From Mycolicibacterium thermoresistibile (GTDB lineage: Bacteria > Actinomycetota > Actinomycetes > Mycobacteriales > Mycobacteriaceae): 64,000 bases of DNA. How positions within the stretch are numbered: position 1 is the stretch's first letter; the number at the start of each line of letters is the position of its first letter. The stretch is from positions 1,426,001 to 1,490,000 of the forward strand of contig NZ_LT906483.1 in assembly GCF_900187065.1 (NCBI RefSeq), read 5' to 3'. Both the position numbers and the translations under genes were made by a program. The notes under the pieces are model-generated. The model did not search any database and had not been told where the DNA came from. It worked only from the letters and a program-made list of their open reading frames with translations. Below are positions 56,962 to 64,000 of the stretch, piece after piece.

Positions 56962-58550
56962 CGTCCCACCCCTTCCAGGTTGCGTTTGACCTCGAGGCGG
57001 CGCAGCTTGCCGGAGGAGGTGCGGGGCAGCGACCCCGGCGGCCGCAGCAGCACATCGGTGGGCACCACACCGCATTCCGACGCGACCCGTTGCACGACCT
57101 GGCTGCGGGCGCCGGCCTCGTCGCGGCCGCGGTATTCGGCGACGATGACCAGGCCGGGCCGCACCGAGTTCTCGTTGGTTCCGACCGCCACCACCGCGCC
57201 TTCGCGGACCCCGGGAACCTGCCCGGCGACCTGCTCGATCTCGGTCGGGAAGACGTTGCGGCCGGCGACGGTGATCATCTCCTTGGCCCGGCCGCACACC
57301 ACCAGCCCGCCGTCGACGAAGTAGCCGAGATCACCGGTGGGGAACCAGGCCTCGCGGTCGATGGGTGGCTCTCCCAGATAACCCGACATCATCGACGAGC
57401 CGCGGATCTGCACCTCGCCGACCTCCCGGCCGGTGATGCCCACCTGCTGATCGGGGCGGGGGGCGATCCGGACCTGCATGCCGGGGATCGCCTCACCGAG
57501 GACGGCGTGCCGGCGGGTGGCGGTGCCCGCCTCGGTGACGACCTCGACCTCGTCGATCTGCAGGCCCGCACCCGGGATCGGAACGGTCACCGCGCACGTC
57601 GATTCCGCGAGCCCGTACGACGGGCACAGCGCGGCGGCGTCGAAGCCGAATCGGGCCATCTCGGTGGCGAACCGGGTGGTGGCGTCGCAGTCGACCGGTT
57701 CACCGCCGTTCAGCGCGAACCGCAGCCGGCCCAGGTCGACATCGGTGACGCGGCGGGAGTATTTGCCGATCAGCCCGTAGGCCATGTTCGGCGCGGCGGT
57801 CATCGTGGCCCGGCTGGCGGTGAGCCAGTGCAGCCAGCTGAACGGCGAGGCCGCGAACGCCGTCGTCGGCGCCTGCCACAGCTCGGCGCCCACCAGCGCA
57901 CCGCTGAGCAGGAAGCTCAAACCCATGTCGTGGTAGAGCGGCAGCCACGAACAACCGACGTCGTCGGTGGTCACCGAGGTCCGGGTGGTCAGACCGCGCA
58001 GGTTCGCCAGCACCGCCTCGGCCGGAAGCGCCGCCGTGCGTGGGGTGCCGGTCGAACCGGCCGTCCCCTGCAGGATCGCGATGCCGTTCGGTTCCGACGG
58101 CGGCAGCAGCGTGGTGGACCGCCGGTCGTGGGCGACCGTCGAAACATCATGGATCGCCGGGGCGCCCGACGCGTCGTCCACGCCGCGGAGGAGTTCGAGC
58201 TGGGCGCCGTGGCTGAACACGGTGCGCACCCCGATGCCGGTGAACCGCTTCAGCGTTCCCTGCGCCCACTGCCGGGGGTCGGCGCCCCGGACCGGGCCGG
58301 GCAGAACCGACACCGCCGCGCCGGCGAGCAGGGCGCCGATGATCGCCGAGATGAGCTCGACGGTCGGTTCACCCACCAGCCCGACCGCGGTCGCCTCGTC
58401 GGCCAGGACCCGGTCGGCGACGTTCTCGGCGCGGACGTAAACCTCCGGCCACGGATGGCGGCTCCAGGACCGGGTCTCCTGGTCGAGCACCACCAGATCG
58501 GCGCCGGCCGTGGTGAGCGCGTCGGCCAGCGCCTGTGCCAGGACCGTCAC
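56958..58550 (-). CDS. mbtM: mycobactin fatty acyl-AMP ligase MbtM (FadD33)
   Basis: 530 residues of the adenylate-forming family. The P-loop-like motif is [16 protein letters not shown] near 167, A5 is [15 protein letters not shown], and [22 protein letters not shown] and [25 protein letters not shown] give A6-A8 (core [20 protein letters not shown]). The A10 lysine is in [11 protein letters not shown]. It activates a fatty acid and loads it on MbtL. The GTG start shares GTGA with the mbtL stop. Confidence 0.94.
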   Translation of the reverse strand: MTVLAQALADALTTAGADLVVLDQETRSWSRHPWPEVYVRAENVADRVLADEATAVGLVGEPTVELISAIIGALLAGAAVSVLPGPVRGADPRQWAQGTLKRFTGIGVRTVFSHGAQLELLRGVDDASGAPAIHDVSTVAHDRRSTTLLPPSEPNGIAILQGTAGSTGTPRTAALPAEAVLANLRGLTTRTSVTTDDVGCSWLPLYHDMGLSFLLSGALVGAELWQAPTTAFAASPFSWLHWLTASRATMTAAPNMAYGLIGKYSRRVTDVDLGRLRFALNGGEPVDCDATTRFATEMARFGFDAAALCPSYGLAESTCAVTVPIPGAGLQIDEVEVVTEAGTATRRHAVLGEAIPGMQVRIAPRPDQQVGITGREVGEVQIRGSSMMSGYLGEPPIDREAWFPTGDLGYFVDGGLVVCGRAKEMITVAGRNVFPTEIEQVAGQVPGVREGAVVAVGTNENSVRPGLVIVAEYRGRDEAGARSQVVQRVASECGVVPTDVLLRPPGSLPRTSSGKLRRLEVKRNLEGVGR

Positions 58551-58816
58551 GGCCGGCTCTGAGCCGCCGGCACCTTCGCCAGGATGGCGGCCTCCAGCTC
58601 GCCGACGGTGTCGCAGCTGAGCAGATCCTCCTCGGTGAGCACCACGCCCAGCTTGTCCTCGATGGCGACCATTCCGACCGCGAACGCCACCGAGTCCAGG
58701 CCGACGTCGTCGATGAGCCGAGAGTCGCGGGTGACCCGGCGGACGTCGACGTTCATGTCGTCGCGCAAGATCTCCAGGAGGGCGGTGCTGACGGCTTCGG
58801 CGGTAGTCGGCTCCAT
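58547..58816 (-). CDS. mbtL: mycobactin acyl carrier protein MbtL
   Basis: 89 residues, a single carrier domain. [19 protein letters not shown] contains the phosphopantetheine serine, Ser42 (LDS motif). It carries the acyl chain between MbtM, MbtN and MbtK. The ATG at 58816 has TACCGT (58825-58830) 8 nt upstream, a leaderless promoter, with an IdeR-like box over its -35. First gene of mbtL-mbtM-mbtN. Confidence 0.94.
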   Translation of the reverse strand: MEPTTAEAVSTALLEILRDDMNVDVRRVTRDSRLIDDVGLDSVAFAVGMVAIEDKLGVVLTEEDLLSCDTVGELEAAILAKVPAAQSRP

Positions 58817-58840
58817 GGCCGGGTACGGTACACCGCCAAG

Positions 58841-58859
58841 TTAAGTGAGGCTAGGCTTA
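58841..58859 (-). promoter_or_regulatory. IdeR-like iron box of mbtLMN
   Basis: TTAAGTGAGGCTAGGCTTA matches the IdeR consensus at 13 of 19 positions by hand alignment. It lies between the crcB stop and mbtL, 11-17 nt upstream of the TACCGT -10, so binding would block polymerase. Confidence 0.7.
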
Positions 58860-58879
58860 CCCCTCCTGTGCGGCGTCGG

Positions 58880-59260
58880 TCACAGCATCGACCCGACCCG
58901 GTAGCCGACCGCGGCCGCACCGAGCCCGGCCACCACACCCGCCACGATGTTGACCACCGTGTCGAGGACCGCGCGCCGCCGCGGCCGGCGCTCGGCCAAC
59001 TCGACGGTGTCGAGCATCCAGGTGGAGAAGGTGGTGTAAGACCCCAGCAGCGCGGCGCCGGCGAGCAGCGCCGTCCGCGGGCTCACCGCCGCGCCGGCCA
59101 GCAGCCCCAACGCCAACGCGCCGGTGATGTTCACCACGAAGATGCCTGCCGGGAGCCGCGTCGGGGACCGGCGCGACACCGTCCGGTCGACCAGATACCG
59201 CAGCACCGCGCCCAAACCGCCGAGCACCGCCACGCCCGCCCACACCCCGAGCGACGTCAT
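58880..59260 (-). CDS. crcB: fluoride channel CrcB/Fluc, second subunit
   Basis: 126 residues with four membrane helices. The diagnostic GSYTTFSTWMLDTVEL (the conserved TTFSTW) and the N-terminal GGLGAVLRYLVDR are present, and FVVNITGALALGLL carries the conserved Asn. Fluc channels expel fluoride as dimers; a tandem pair such as this one probably makes a heterodimer with the upstream gene. The ATG overlaps that gene's stop. Confidence 0.93.
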   Translation of the reverse strand: MTSLGVWAGVAVLGGLGAVLRYLVDRTVSRRSPTRLPAGIFVVNITGALALGLLAGAAVSPRTALLAGAALLGSYTTFSTWMLDTVELAERRPRRRAVLDTVVNIVAGVVAGLGAAAVGYRVGSML

Positions 59261-59652
59261 CGCCGGCGCACCCGTCGGCCGAGAGCGCGCCCGGCGCACA
59301 CCGCCGTCACACCCGCCGCGACCCCGGCGCCGACGTATCCGGCGGCCAACCCCAGGCGGCCGGCGTCGACCATCGCGAGCACCTCCACCTGCACGGTCGA
59401 GAAGGTGGTCAGCCCGCCGCACAATCCGGTGCCCAGCAGCGCCCGGCGGTACCGCGATCCGGGCCGGGCGGGCGGAAACCGGGCGGCGACGAAACCCAGC
59501 ACGGCGGCGCCCAGGACATTGGCCACGAACGTCGCCCACGGCCACCCGGACCCGTGCGCCGGCGCGGATTCGGCGAGCAGCACCCTGGCGACGGTGCCCG
59601 CCGCCCCGCCGACGAACACCGCCGCCAACACCCGCGCGTCGGTGACAGCCAT
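59257..59652 (-). CDS. crcB: fluoride channel CrcB/Fluc, first subunit
   Basis: 131 residues, four helices. [27 protein letters not shown] and [17 protein letters not shown] match Fluc motifs. An in-frame start at 59676 exists, but the ATG at 59652 gives the typical N-terminus. No fluoride riboswitch fold was recognised in the 68 nt between it and pgmA, which is divergent. Confidence 0.92.
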   Translation of the reverse strand: MAVTDARVLAAVFVGGAAGTVARVLLAESAPAHGSGWPWATFVANVLGAAVLGFVAARFPPARPGSRYRRALLGTGLCGGLTTFSTVQVEVLAMVDAGRLGLAAGYVGAGVAAGVTAVCAGRALGRRVRRR

Positions 59653-59720
59653 CCGCCAAAGTATGGCGACCGTCACCGCAGCCGAGCGCAGTCGCGGCCG
59701 GATTGGGACAATTGGACATC

Positions 59721-61370
59721 ATGGCGGCCAATCCCCGCGCCGGTCAGCCGGCGCAACCCGAAGACCTCATCGACGTAGCGGCGGTGGTGACCGCCTATTA
59801 CACGCGGCAACCCGATCCGGACGACGTCGCCCAGCAGGTGGTGTTCGGCACGTCCGGGCATCGCGGGTCCAGCCTGGACAACGCCTTCAACGAGGCGCAC
59901 ATCCTGGCCACCACCCAGGCGATCGTGGAATACCGCCGCCGGCAGGGCATCACCGGGCCGCTGTTCATCGGACGCGACACCCACGCGCTGTCCGAACCGG
60001 CCTGGGTGTCGGCGCTGGAGGTGCTGGCCGCCAACGACGTGGACGTGATGATCGACGCCGCCGACCGGTACACCCCCACACCGGCGATCAGCCACGCGAT
60101 CCTCAGCCACAACCGCGGCGGCGCGCCGGGCGGCAAGGCCGACGGCATCGTCGTCACCCCGTCGCACAATCCGCCCCGCGACGGCGGGTTCAAATACAAC
60201 CCGCCGCACGGCGGCCCCGCCGACACCGACGCCACCAGCGCCATCGCCGACCGCGCGAACCAGATCCTGCGCGACGGACTCCGCGACGTGAAGCGGGTGC
60301 CGCTGGCCCGCGCGCTGCAACGCGCCCACCGTCACGACTACCTCAACGCCTACGTCGACGACCTGCCGGCCGTCGTCGACCTGCACGTGATCGCGGCGGA
60401 GAGGATCCGCATCGGCGCCGACCCGCTGGGCGGGGCCAGCGTCGACTACTGGGACGCCATCGCCGAACGGCACAACCTCGACCTCACCGTGGTCAATCCG
60501 CTGGTCGACGCCACCTGGCGGTTCATGACCCTCGACGGGGACGGCAGGATCCGGATGGACTGCAGCTCCCCGCACGCCATGGCCGGGCTGATCCGGTCGG
60601 TGACCGCCGACCGGGACAGGTATCAGATCGCCACCGGCAACGACGCCGACGCGGACCGGCACGGTATCGTCACCCCGGACGGCGGGCTGCTCAACCCGAA
60701 CCACTACCTGGCGGCGGCGATCGACTACCTCTACACGCACCGGCCGGACTGGCCGGCCGCCACCGCGGTGGGCAAGACCGTGGTCAGTTCGTCGATCATC
60801 GACCGGGTGGTCGCCGGGCTCGGCCGCACCCTGGTCGAGGTGCCGGTCGGCTTCAAGTGGTTCGTCGACGGCCTGCTCAACGGGGACATCGGATTCGGCG
60901 GCGAGGAGAGCGCCGGCGCCTCCTTCCTGCGGCGCGACGGGTCGGTGTGGACCACCGACAAGGACGGCATCATCCTGGCCCTGCTGGCCGCCGAGATGCT
61001 CGCGGTGACCGGTGAGACACCGTCGCAGCGGTATCGGAAGCTGGCCGAGCGCTACGGTGCGCCGACCTACGCCCGCATCGACGCACCCGCCGACCGCGAG
61101 CAGAAGGCCCGGCTGGCCAGGCTGTCGGCGGATCAGGTCACCGCCACCGAACTGGCCGGCGAGCCGATCACCGCCAAACTGACCACCGCGCCCGGCAACG
61201 GGGCTCCGCTCGGCGGACTGAAGGTCACCACGGAGAACGCCTGGTTCGCCGCGCGGCCGTCGGGGACCGAGGACGTCTACAAGATCTACGCGGAGTCGTT
61301 CCGCGGTCCCGACCATCTGGCGGAGGTTCAGGACGCCGCCCGCGCGGTGGTGAACACGGTGATTGCGTGA
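59721..61370 (+). CDS. pgmA: alpha-phosphoglucomutase
   Basis: 549 residues. The sugar-phosphate entry [20 protein letters not shown] near 40, the phosphoserine loop [17 protein letters not shown] near 145 (Ser in TPSHNP), the metal loop [12 protein letters not shown] near 310, the sugar-binding [15 protein letters not shown] near 395, and a C-terminal [15 protein letters not shown]. It interconverts glucose 1- and 6-phosphate for glycogen, trehalose and wall precursors. The ATG at 59721 matches the mycobacterial [14 protein letters not shown] start. Beside crcB, as for Rv3068c-Rv3070. Confidence 0.96.
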   Translation: MAANPRAGQPAQPEDLIDVAAVVTAYYTRQPDPDDVAQQVVFGTSGHRGSSLDNAFNEAHILATTQAIVEYRRRQGITGPLFIGRDTHALSEPAWVSALEVLAANDVDVMIDAADRYTPTPAISHAILSHNRGGAPGGKADGIVVTPSHNPPRDGGFKYNPPHGGPADTDATSAIADRANQILRDGLRDVKRVPLARALQRAHRHDYLNAYVDDLPAVVDLHVIAAERIRIGADPLGGASVDYWDAIAERHNLDLTVVNPLVDATWRFMTLDGDGRIRMDCSSPHAMAGLIRSVTADRDRYQIATGNDADADRHGIVTPDGGLLNPNHYLAAAIDYLYTHRPDWPAATAVGKTVVSSSIIDRVVAGLGRTLVEVPVGFKWFVDGLLNGDIGFGGEESAGASFLRRDGSVWTTDKDGIILALLAAEMLAVTGETPSQRYRKLAERYGAPTYARIDAPADREQKARLARLSADQVTATELAGEPITAKLTTAPGNGAPLGGLKVTTENAWFAARPSGTEDVYKIYAESFRGPDHLAEVQDAARAVVNTVIA

Positions 61371-62638
61371 GTCCGGTCGCCCGCGGCGAGCGATCCGCCG
61401 CCGCTGCCGGCAAGATGGGGCTGCCCCGCGAGGTATGGCTGCTGGTGTCGGCCAACGTCGTGGTGGCGCTGGGCTACGGCGTGGTCGCCCCCGTGCTGCC
61501 GCAGTACGCCCGCCACTTCGGGGTCAGCATCAGCGCCGCGACCTTCGTCATCACCGCGTTCGCGGTCATGCGGCTGGTCGGGGCGCCGCCCGCCGGATGG
61601 TTCGTCCAGCGGCTGGGGGAGCGGCGCGTCTACATCAGCGGTCTGCTGATCGTCGCGCTGTCCACCGGCGCCTGCGCGTTCGCCCAGACCTACTGGCAGC
61701 TGCTGCTGTTCCGGTCGCTGGGCGGATTGGGCTCGGCCATGTTCACGGTGTCCTCGCTGGGTCTGATGATCCGGATCGCCCCGCCGGACGCGCGGGGCCG
61801 GGTGGCCGGACTGTTCGCCTCCGGGTTCCTGTTCGGCTCGGTCGGCGGGCCGGTGCTGGGCAGCCTGACGGCCGGATTCGGGCTGGCGGCGCCGTTCCTG
61901 ATCTACGGCGCGGCCCTGCTCGTCGCCGCGGGGGTGGTGTTCTTCAGCCTGCGGAACTCCACCCTGGCCGCGCCCGCGCCCGAGGACGAGAACCGGGTGT
62001 CGGTGCGCACCGTGCTGCGGCACGGCGCGTACCGGGCGGCGCTGTTCTCCAACTTCGCGACCGGCTGGGCGTCGTTCGGGCTGCGGATCGCGCTGGTCCC
62101 GCTGTTCGTCGTCGAGGCGCTGGGCCACGGCGCCGGCGCCGCCGGGGTGGCGCTCGCGGCGTTCGCGGTCGGCAACATCTCGGTGGTGATCCCCAGCGGT
62201 CATCTGTCCGACCGGCTGGGCCGGCGCAAGCTCGTCATCGCCGGCCTGATCGTGTCCGCGGTGGCGACCGCCCTGGTCGGCTTCACCGACTCGCTGCCGC
62301 TGTTCCTCGTCGCCGCCTACATCGCGGGCGCGGCCACCGGCATCTTCGTCGCCCCGCAGCAGGCCGCGGTCGCCGATGTGGTGGGCAACAAGTCCCGCGG
62401 CGGCACCGCGGTCGCGACGTTCCAGATGATGGCCGACTTCGGTTCGATCATCGGATCGCTGATCGTCGGCCAGATCGCGGAACACGCATCGTTCGGTTGG
62501 GCGTTTGTCATCAGTGGGGCGATCCTCGCGATGGCCGCGGTGGGCTGGGTGCTGGCGCCCGAGACCCGGCCGCGCCGGTCCACCGAGCACACCGAGGCCC
62601 GGCCGCTCGGTCCGGAGGCCGGCGGCGAGGTGCCCTGA
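61367..62638 (+). CDS. MFS transporter
   Basis: 423 residues, 12 predicted helices. [32 protein letters not shown] is the DHA1-type helix 1-2 region (core [17 protein letters not shown]). Loop motif [16 protein letters not shown] and a second-half [16 protein letters not shown] are motif A copies. Probably a drug or metabolite exporter; substrate unknown. The GTG start shares GTGA with the pgmA stop, so it is co-translated. Confidence 0.9.
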   Translation: MSPVARGERSAAAAGKMGLPREVWLLVSANVVVALGYGVVAPVLPQYARHFGVSISAATFVITAFAVMRLVGAPPAGWFVQRLGERRVYISGLLIVALSTGACAFAQTYWQLLLFRSLGGLGSAMFTVSSLGLMIRIAPPDARGRVAGLFASGFLFGSVGGPVLGSLTAGFGLAAPFLIYGAALLVAAGVVFFSLRNSTLAAPAPEDENRVSVRTVLRHGAYRAALFSNFATGWASFGLRIALVPLFVVEALGHGAGAAGVALAAFAVGNISVVIPSGHLSDRLGRRKLVIAGLIVSAVATALVGFTDSLPLFLVAAYIAGAATGIFVAPQQAAVADVVGNKSRGGTAVATFQMMADFGSIIGSLIVGQIAEHASFGWAFVISGAILAMAAVGWVLAPETRPRRSTEHTEARPLGPEAGGEVP

Positions 62639-62647
62639 CCACCGGTT

Positions 62648-62676
62648 TTGAACCCGACGGTGGTGTGGTGTAACTT
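62648..62676 (+). promoter_or_regulatory. tRNA-Ala promoter
   Basis: TTGAAC (62648-62653) and TAACTT (62671-62676) are separated by 17 nt, close to a consensus sigma-A promoter, 16 nt before the tRNA. Confidence 0.7.
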
Positions 62677-62692
62677 CGATGGGCACCGACTT

Positions 62693-62765
62693 GGGGCTAT
62701 GGCGCAGCTGGTAGCGCACCACACTGGCAGTGTGGGGGTCAGGGGTTCGAGTCCCCTTAGCTCCA
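62693..62765 (+). tRNA. tRNA-Ala (anticodon GGC)
   Basis: The acceptor stem pairs GGGGCTA with TAGCTCC. The anticodon stem is CCACA/TGTGG around loop CTGGCAG, with anticodon GGC at 62726-62728. The T-arm is AGGGG-TTCGAGT-CCCCT. 73 nt; CCA is not encoded. Confidence 0.96.
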
Positions 62766-62774
62766 CTCTTCGAC

Positions 62775-62804
62775 GACCCGCCTCGGCTTCCCGCCGGGCG
62801 GGTC
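62775..62804 (+). terminator. hairpin after tRNA-Ala
   Basis: GACCCGCC (62775-62782) pairs with GGCGGGTC (62797-62804), 10 nt after the tRNA, followed by CTCGTCTTT. A plausible intrinsic terminator. Confidence 0.6.
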
Positions 62805-62824
62805 CTCGTCTTTCCGGGGGTCTC

Positions 62825-62860
62825 TCCGGCGGGTCCTTCCGGCGGGTCTTTCCGGCGGGT
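62825..62860. repeat. 13-bp tandem repeat beyond tRNA-Ala
   Basis: TCCGGCGGGTCYT repeated 2.8 times (62825-62837, 62838-62850, 62851-62860), between the tRNA terminator and the convergent transglycosylase stop. The units repeat part of the terminator arm. Confidence 0.8.
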
Positions 62861-62873
62861 TGCAGGCCGGAAG

Positions 62874-63920
62874 CTAGCGCCTGATCGCCAGCGCCTCCGG
62901 GTTGCTCGCCAGGTACTCCTCGACCGGGATCGGCGCCTCGGCGTGATAGCCGACCGGCAGCACCACGTCACCGGCGCTCGAGTTGTAGTACACCTCCCAG
63001 CGGTAGTAGGCGCCGAACGCCGCGGGATCGTCGGCCATCGCCTCGGCGTACTGGCTGACGGCCCGCACATACTGGGGGGAGTTGTTGTAGTGCCACAGCG
63101 CGCGGTCGCGATCGCGGGCGAAACCGCTGGCCGCCAGATAGCGCGCGGCCGCCATGATGCTGTCGTGGAAGGACCGGATGTCGCCGCCGTCGCCGTACCG
63201 GGCGAAGGTCGACGGCAGGAACTGCATGGGGCCCTGCGCGCCGGCGGTGCTCACCCCGTCGACCCGGCCGAACGCCGTCTCGACGAGGTTGATCGCCGCC
63301 AGATGACTCCAACCGACACCGTGCTCGGCCTCCGCCTTGCGGTAGTAACCGAGCAGTTCCTCCGGTGGCGGCGGCGCCACGATGCGCCATGCCGGCAGGG
63401 TGGGCTTCCCGCGCCCGTCGCTCATCGCCTCCAGCTGGCGACGGGCGTCGATATTGCGGTCGTAGACGCCCAGCAGCTGCTCCGGGATCCGGGAGCGGGC
63501 GATCGGATCCCACTCCGGATGGCGGGCCAGCAGCCGGTAGGCGGGCTGCTGGCGTCGAGCCGCCGCTGCCAGCACCGCCTCGGGTGCCGACGGGTCGCGC
63601 AGCACCCGTTCATCGGCCACCAGATCGTCGGCGAGCCGGACCGGATCGCCGGCCAGCGGCCGGTGGGCCGGATCGGACTCGGGCGCGGGCGGCTGGGCGG
63701 CCGGCTCGGGTTCCCCGCTCGACTGCGGCGCCGCGTCCCGGGGCGGCGCCGCGCATCCGGCCAGGGCGATCAGCAGGGCGGCGACGAGCAGCGTGAGACG
63801 GCTGGGAAGACGTTGCGATTCGGTGATTGTCGGGCGTGGCGCGGTCGGGTCGATGTGCTGGCTGGTCAAGGCATACCCCCGGACGATCGGGTGAATCGGT
63901 CCCGGCCGGGACGGCTTCAC
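62874..63920 (-). CDS. lipoprotein lytic murein transglycosylase
   Basis: 348 residues. A hydrophobic segment ending in the lipobox ALAGCAA (Cys ~56) marks a lipoprotein. A Pro/Ala-rich linker follows. The SLT-type domain has INLVETAFGRVDGVSTAGAQGPMQF, with the catalytic Glu in VETAFG and the STAGAQGPMQFLPSTFARYG signature. It cleaves glycan strands of peptidoglycan at the cell surface. The GTG at 63920 is chosen because TACTGT (63929-63934) lies 8 nt upstream; a GTG at 63926 or a TTG at 63869 are alternatives. Confidence 0.88.
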   Translation of the reverse strand: MKPSRPGPIHPIVRGYALTSQHIDPTAPRPTITESQRLPSRLTLLVAALLIALAGCAAPPRDAAPQSSGEPEPAAQPPAPESDPAHRPLAGDPVRLADDLVADERVLRDPSAPEAVLAAAARRQQPAYRLLARHPEWDPIARSRIPEQLLGVYDRNIDARRQLEAMSDGRGKPTLPAWRIVAPPPPEELLGYYRKAEAEHGVGWSHLAAINLVETAFGRVDGVSTAGAQGPMQFLPSTFARYGDGGDIRSFHDSIMAAARYLAASGFARDRDRALWHYNNSPQYVRAVSQYAEAMADDPAAFGAYYRWEVYYNSSAGDVVLPVGYHAEAPIPVEEYLASNPEALAIRR

Positions 63921-63992
63921 CCCCACGTACAGTAGCGAAAAACGCGAGCGAACCCCGTCAGCGAAACCCCACCGGCGAAAAGGGGAGAAGGC

Positions 63993-64000
63993 ATGCCTGT
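63993..64000 (+). CDS. start of a gene cut by the window end
   Basis: An ATG at 63993 follows a strong AGGGGAGAAGG ribosome site; only three codons (Met-Pro-Val) are inside. It is divergent from the transglycosylase. Product unknown. Confidence 0.5.

Noticed and set aside
59653..59720. Fluoride riboswitch before the crcB pair
   Set aside because: The gap is only 68 nt and also serves pgmA; no recognisable fluoride aptamer pseudoknot was seen.

Overview
The window is from a high-GC actinobacterium, almost certainly a rapidly growing Mycobacterium (Mycolicibacterium). The evidence is an antigen 85 mycolyltransferase, an MPT63-type secreted antigen, the mycobactin mbt-2 genes with IdeR-like boxes, a mycothiol-dependent-isomerase-family protein, the tmRNA tag ADSHQRDYALAA, many TetR and FadE genes, and gene order like parts of the M. 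tuberculosis chromosome (fprA-prfB-ftsE-ftsX-smpB-ssrA; hisN-fadE24-fadE23-fadB4; an orphan response regulator beside nuoA-N; pgmA-crcB).

Layout. 1-6.8 kb: small regulatory and metabolic genes (TetR, NTF2-like protein, PIG-L deacetylase, MPT63-like antigen, crotonase, FAD monooxygenase with its TetR, and a DUF222/HNH protein). 6.9-22.2 kb: a complete 14-gene nuoA-nuoN operon for respiratory complex I on the minus strand, most genes joined by overlapping stop and start codons, with an inverted repeat in the nuoA leader and an orphan response regulator just upstream. 22.9-36 kb: an accessory catabolic block. It holds an eight-gene minus-strand operon (homogentisate-dioxygenase-like cupin, alpha/beta hydrolase, CoA-transferase, HMG-CoA-lyase-like enzyme, TetR, acyl-CoA dehydrogenase, phosphotransferase fused to a DUF6285-like domain, NTF2-like protein) behind a perfect palindromic operator. 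Then come an HsaA-type flavin hydroxylase with its TetR and a repeat-rich operator region, an antigen 85 gene with a strong terminator, and a TetR/hydrolase pair. 36-42.6 kb: fadB4, fadE23, fadE24, hisN, a small membrane protein and fprA. 42.7-49 kb: translation, division and ribosome rescue (prfB, a MscS channel, a Pro/Thr-rich protein, ftsE, ftsX, smpB, ssrA). 49-55 kb: an MFS exporter, a DUF4189-like secreted protein, a D-aminoacylase-type amidohydrolase, and a free-standing proteasome-like Ntn hydrolase with a Thr1/Asp17/Lys33 triad. 55-58.9 kb: the mycobactin acyl-chain genes mbtK, mbtN, mbtM and mbtL with an IdeR-like box at each promoter. 58.9-64 kb: two fluoride channels, pgmA, an MFS transporter, tRNA-Ala(GGC) and a lipoprotein lytic transglycosylase.

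How the parts work together: complex I feeds electrons from NADH to the quinone pool, while the FadE, FadB, crotonase and CoA-transferase genes form lipid or ring catabolism units that supply NADH and acyl-CoA. Most of those units have a local TetR regulator, and four of the promoters carry a visible inverted repeat. SmpB and tmRNA sit together for ribosome rescue. MbtL/M/N/K make and attach the unsaturated acyl chain of mycobactin. Many genes start 6-9 nt after a TANNNT -10 box, as expected for leaderless mycobacterial transcripts. No insertion sequence, prophage or CRISPR array is visible. The features with least precedent are the proteasome-like hydrolase, the repeat-linked kinase/DUF6285 fusion and the eight-gene catabolic operon.
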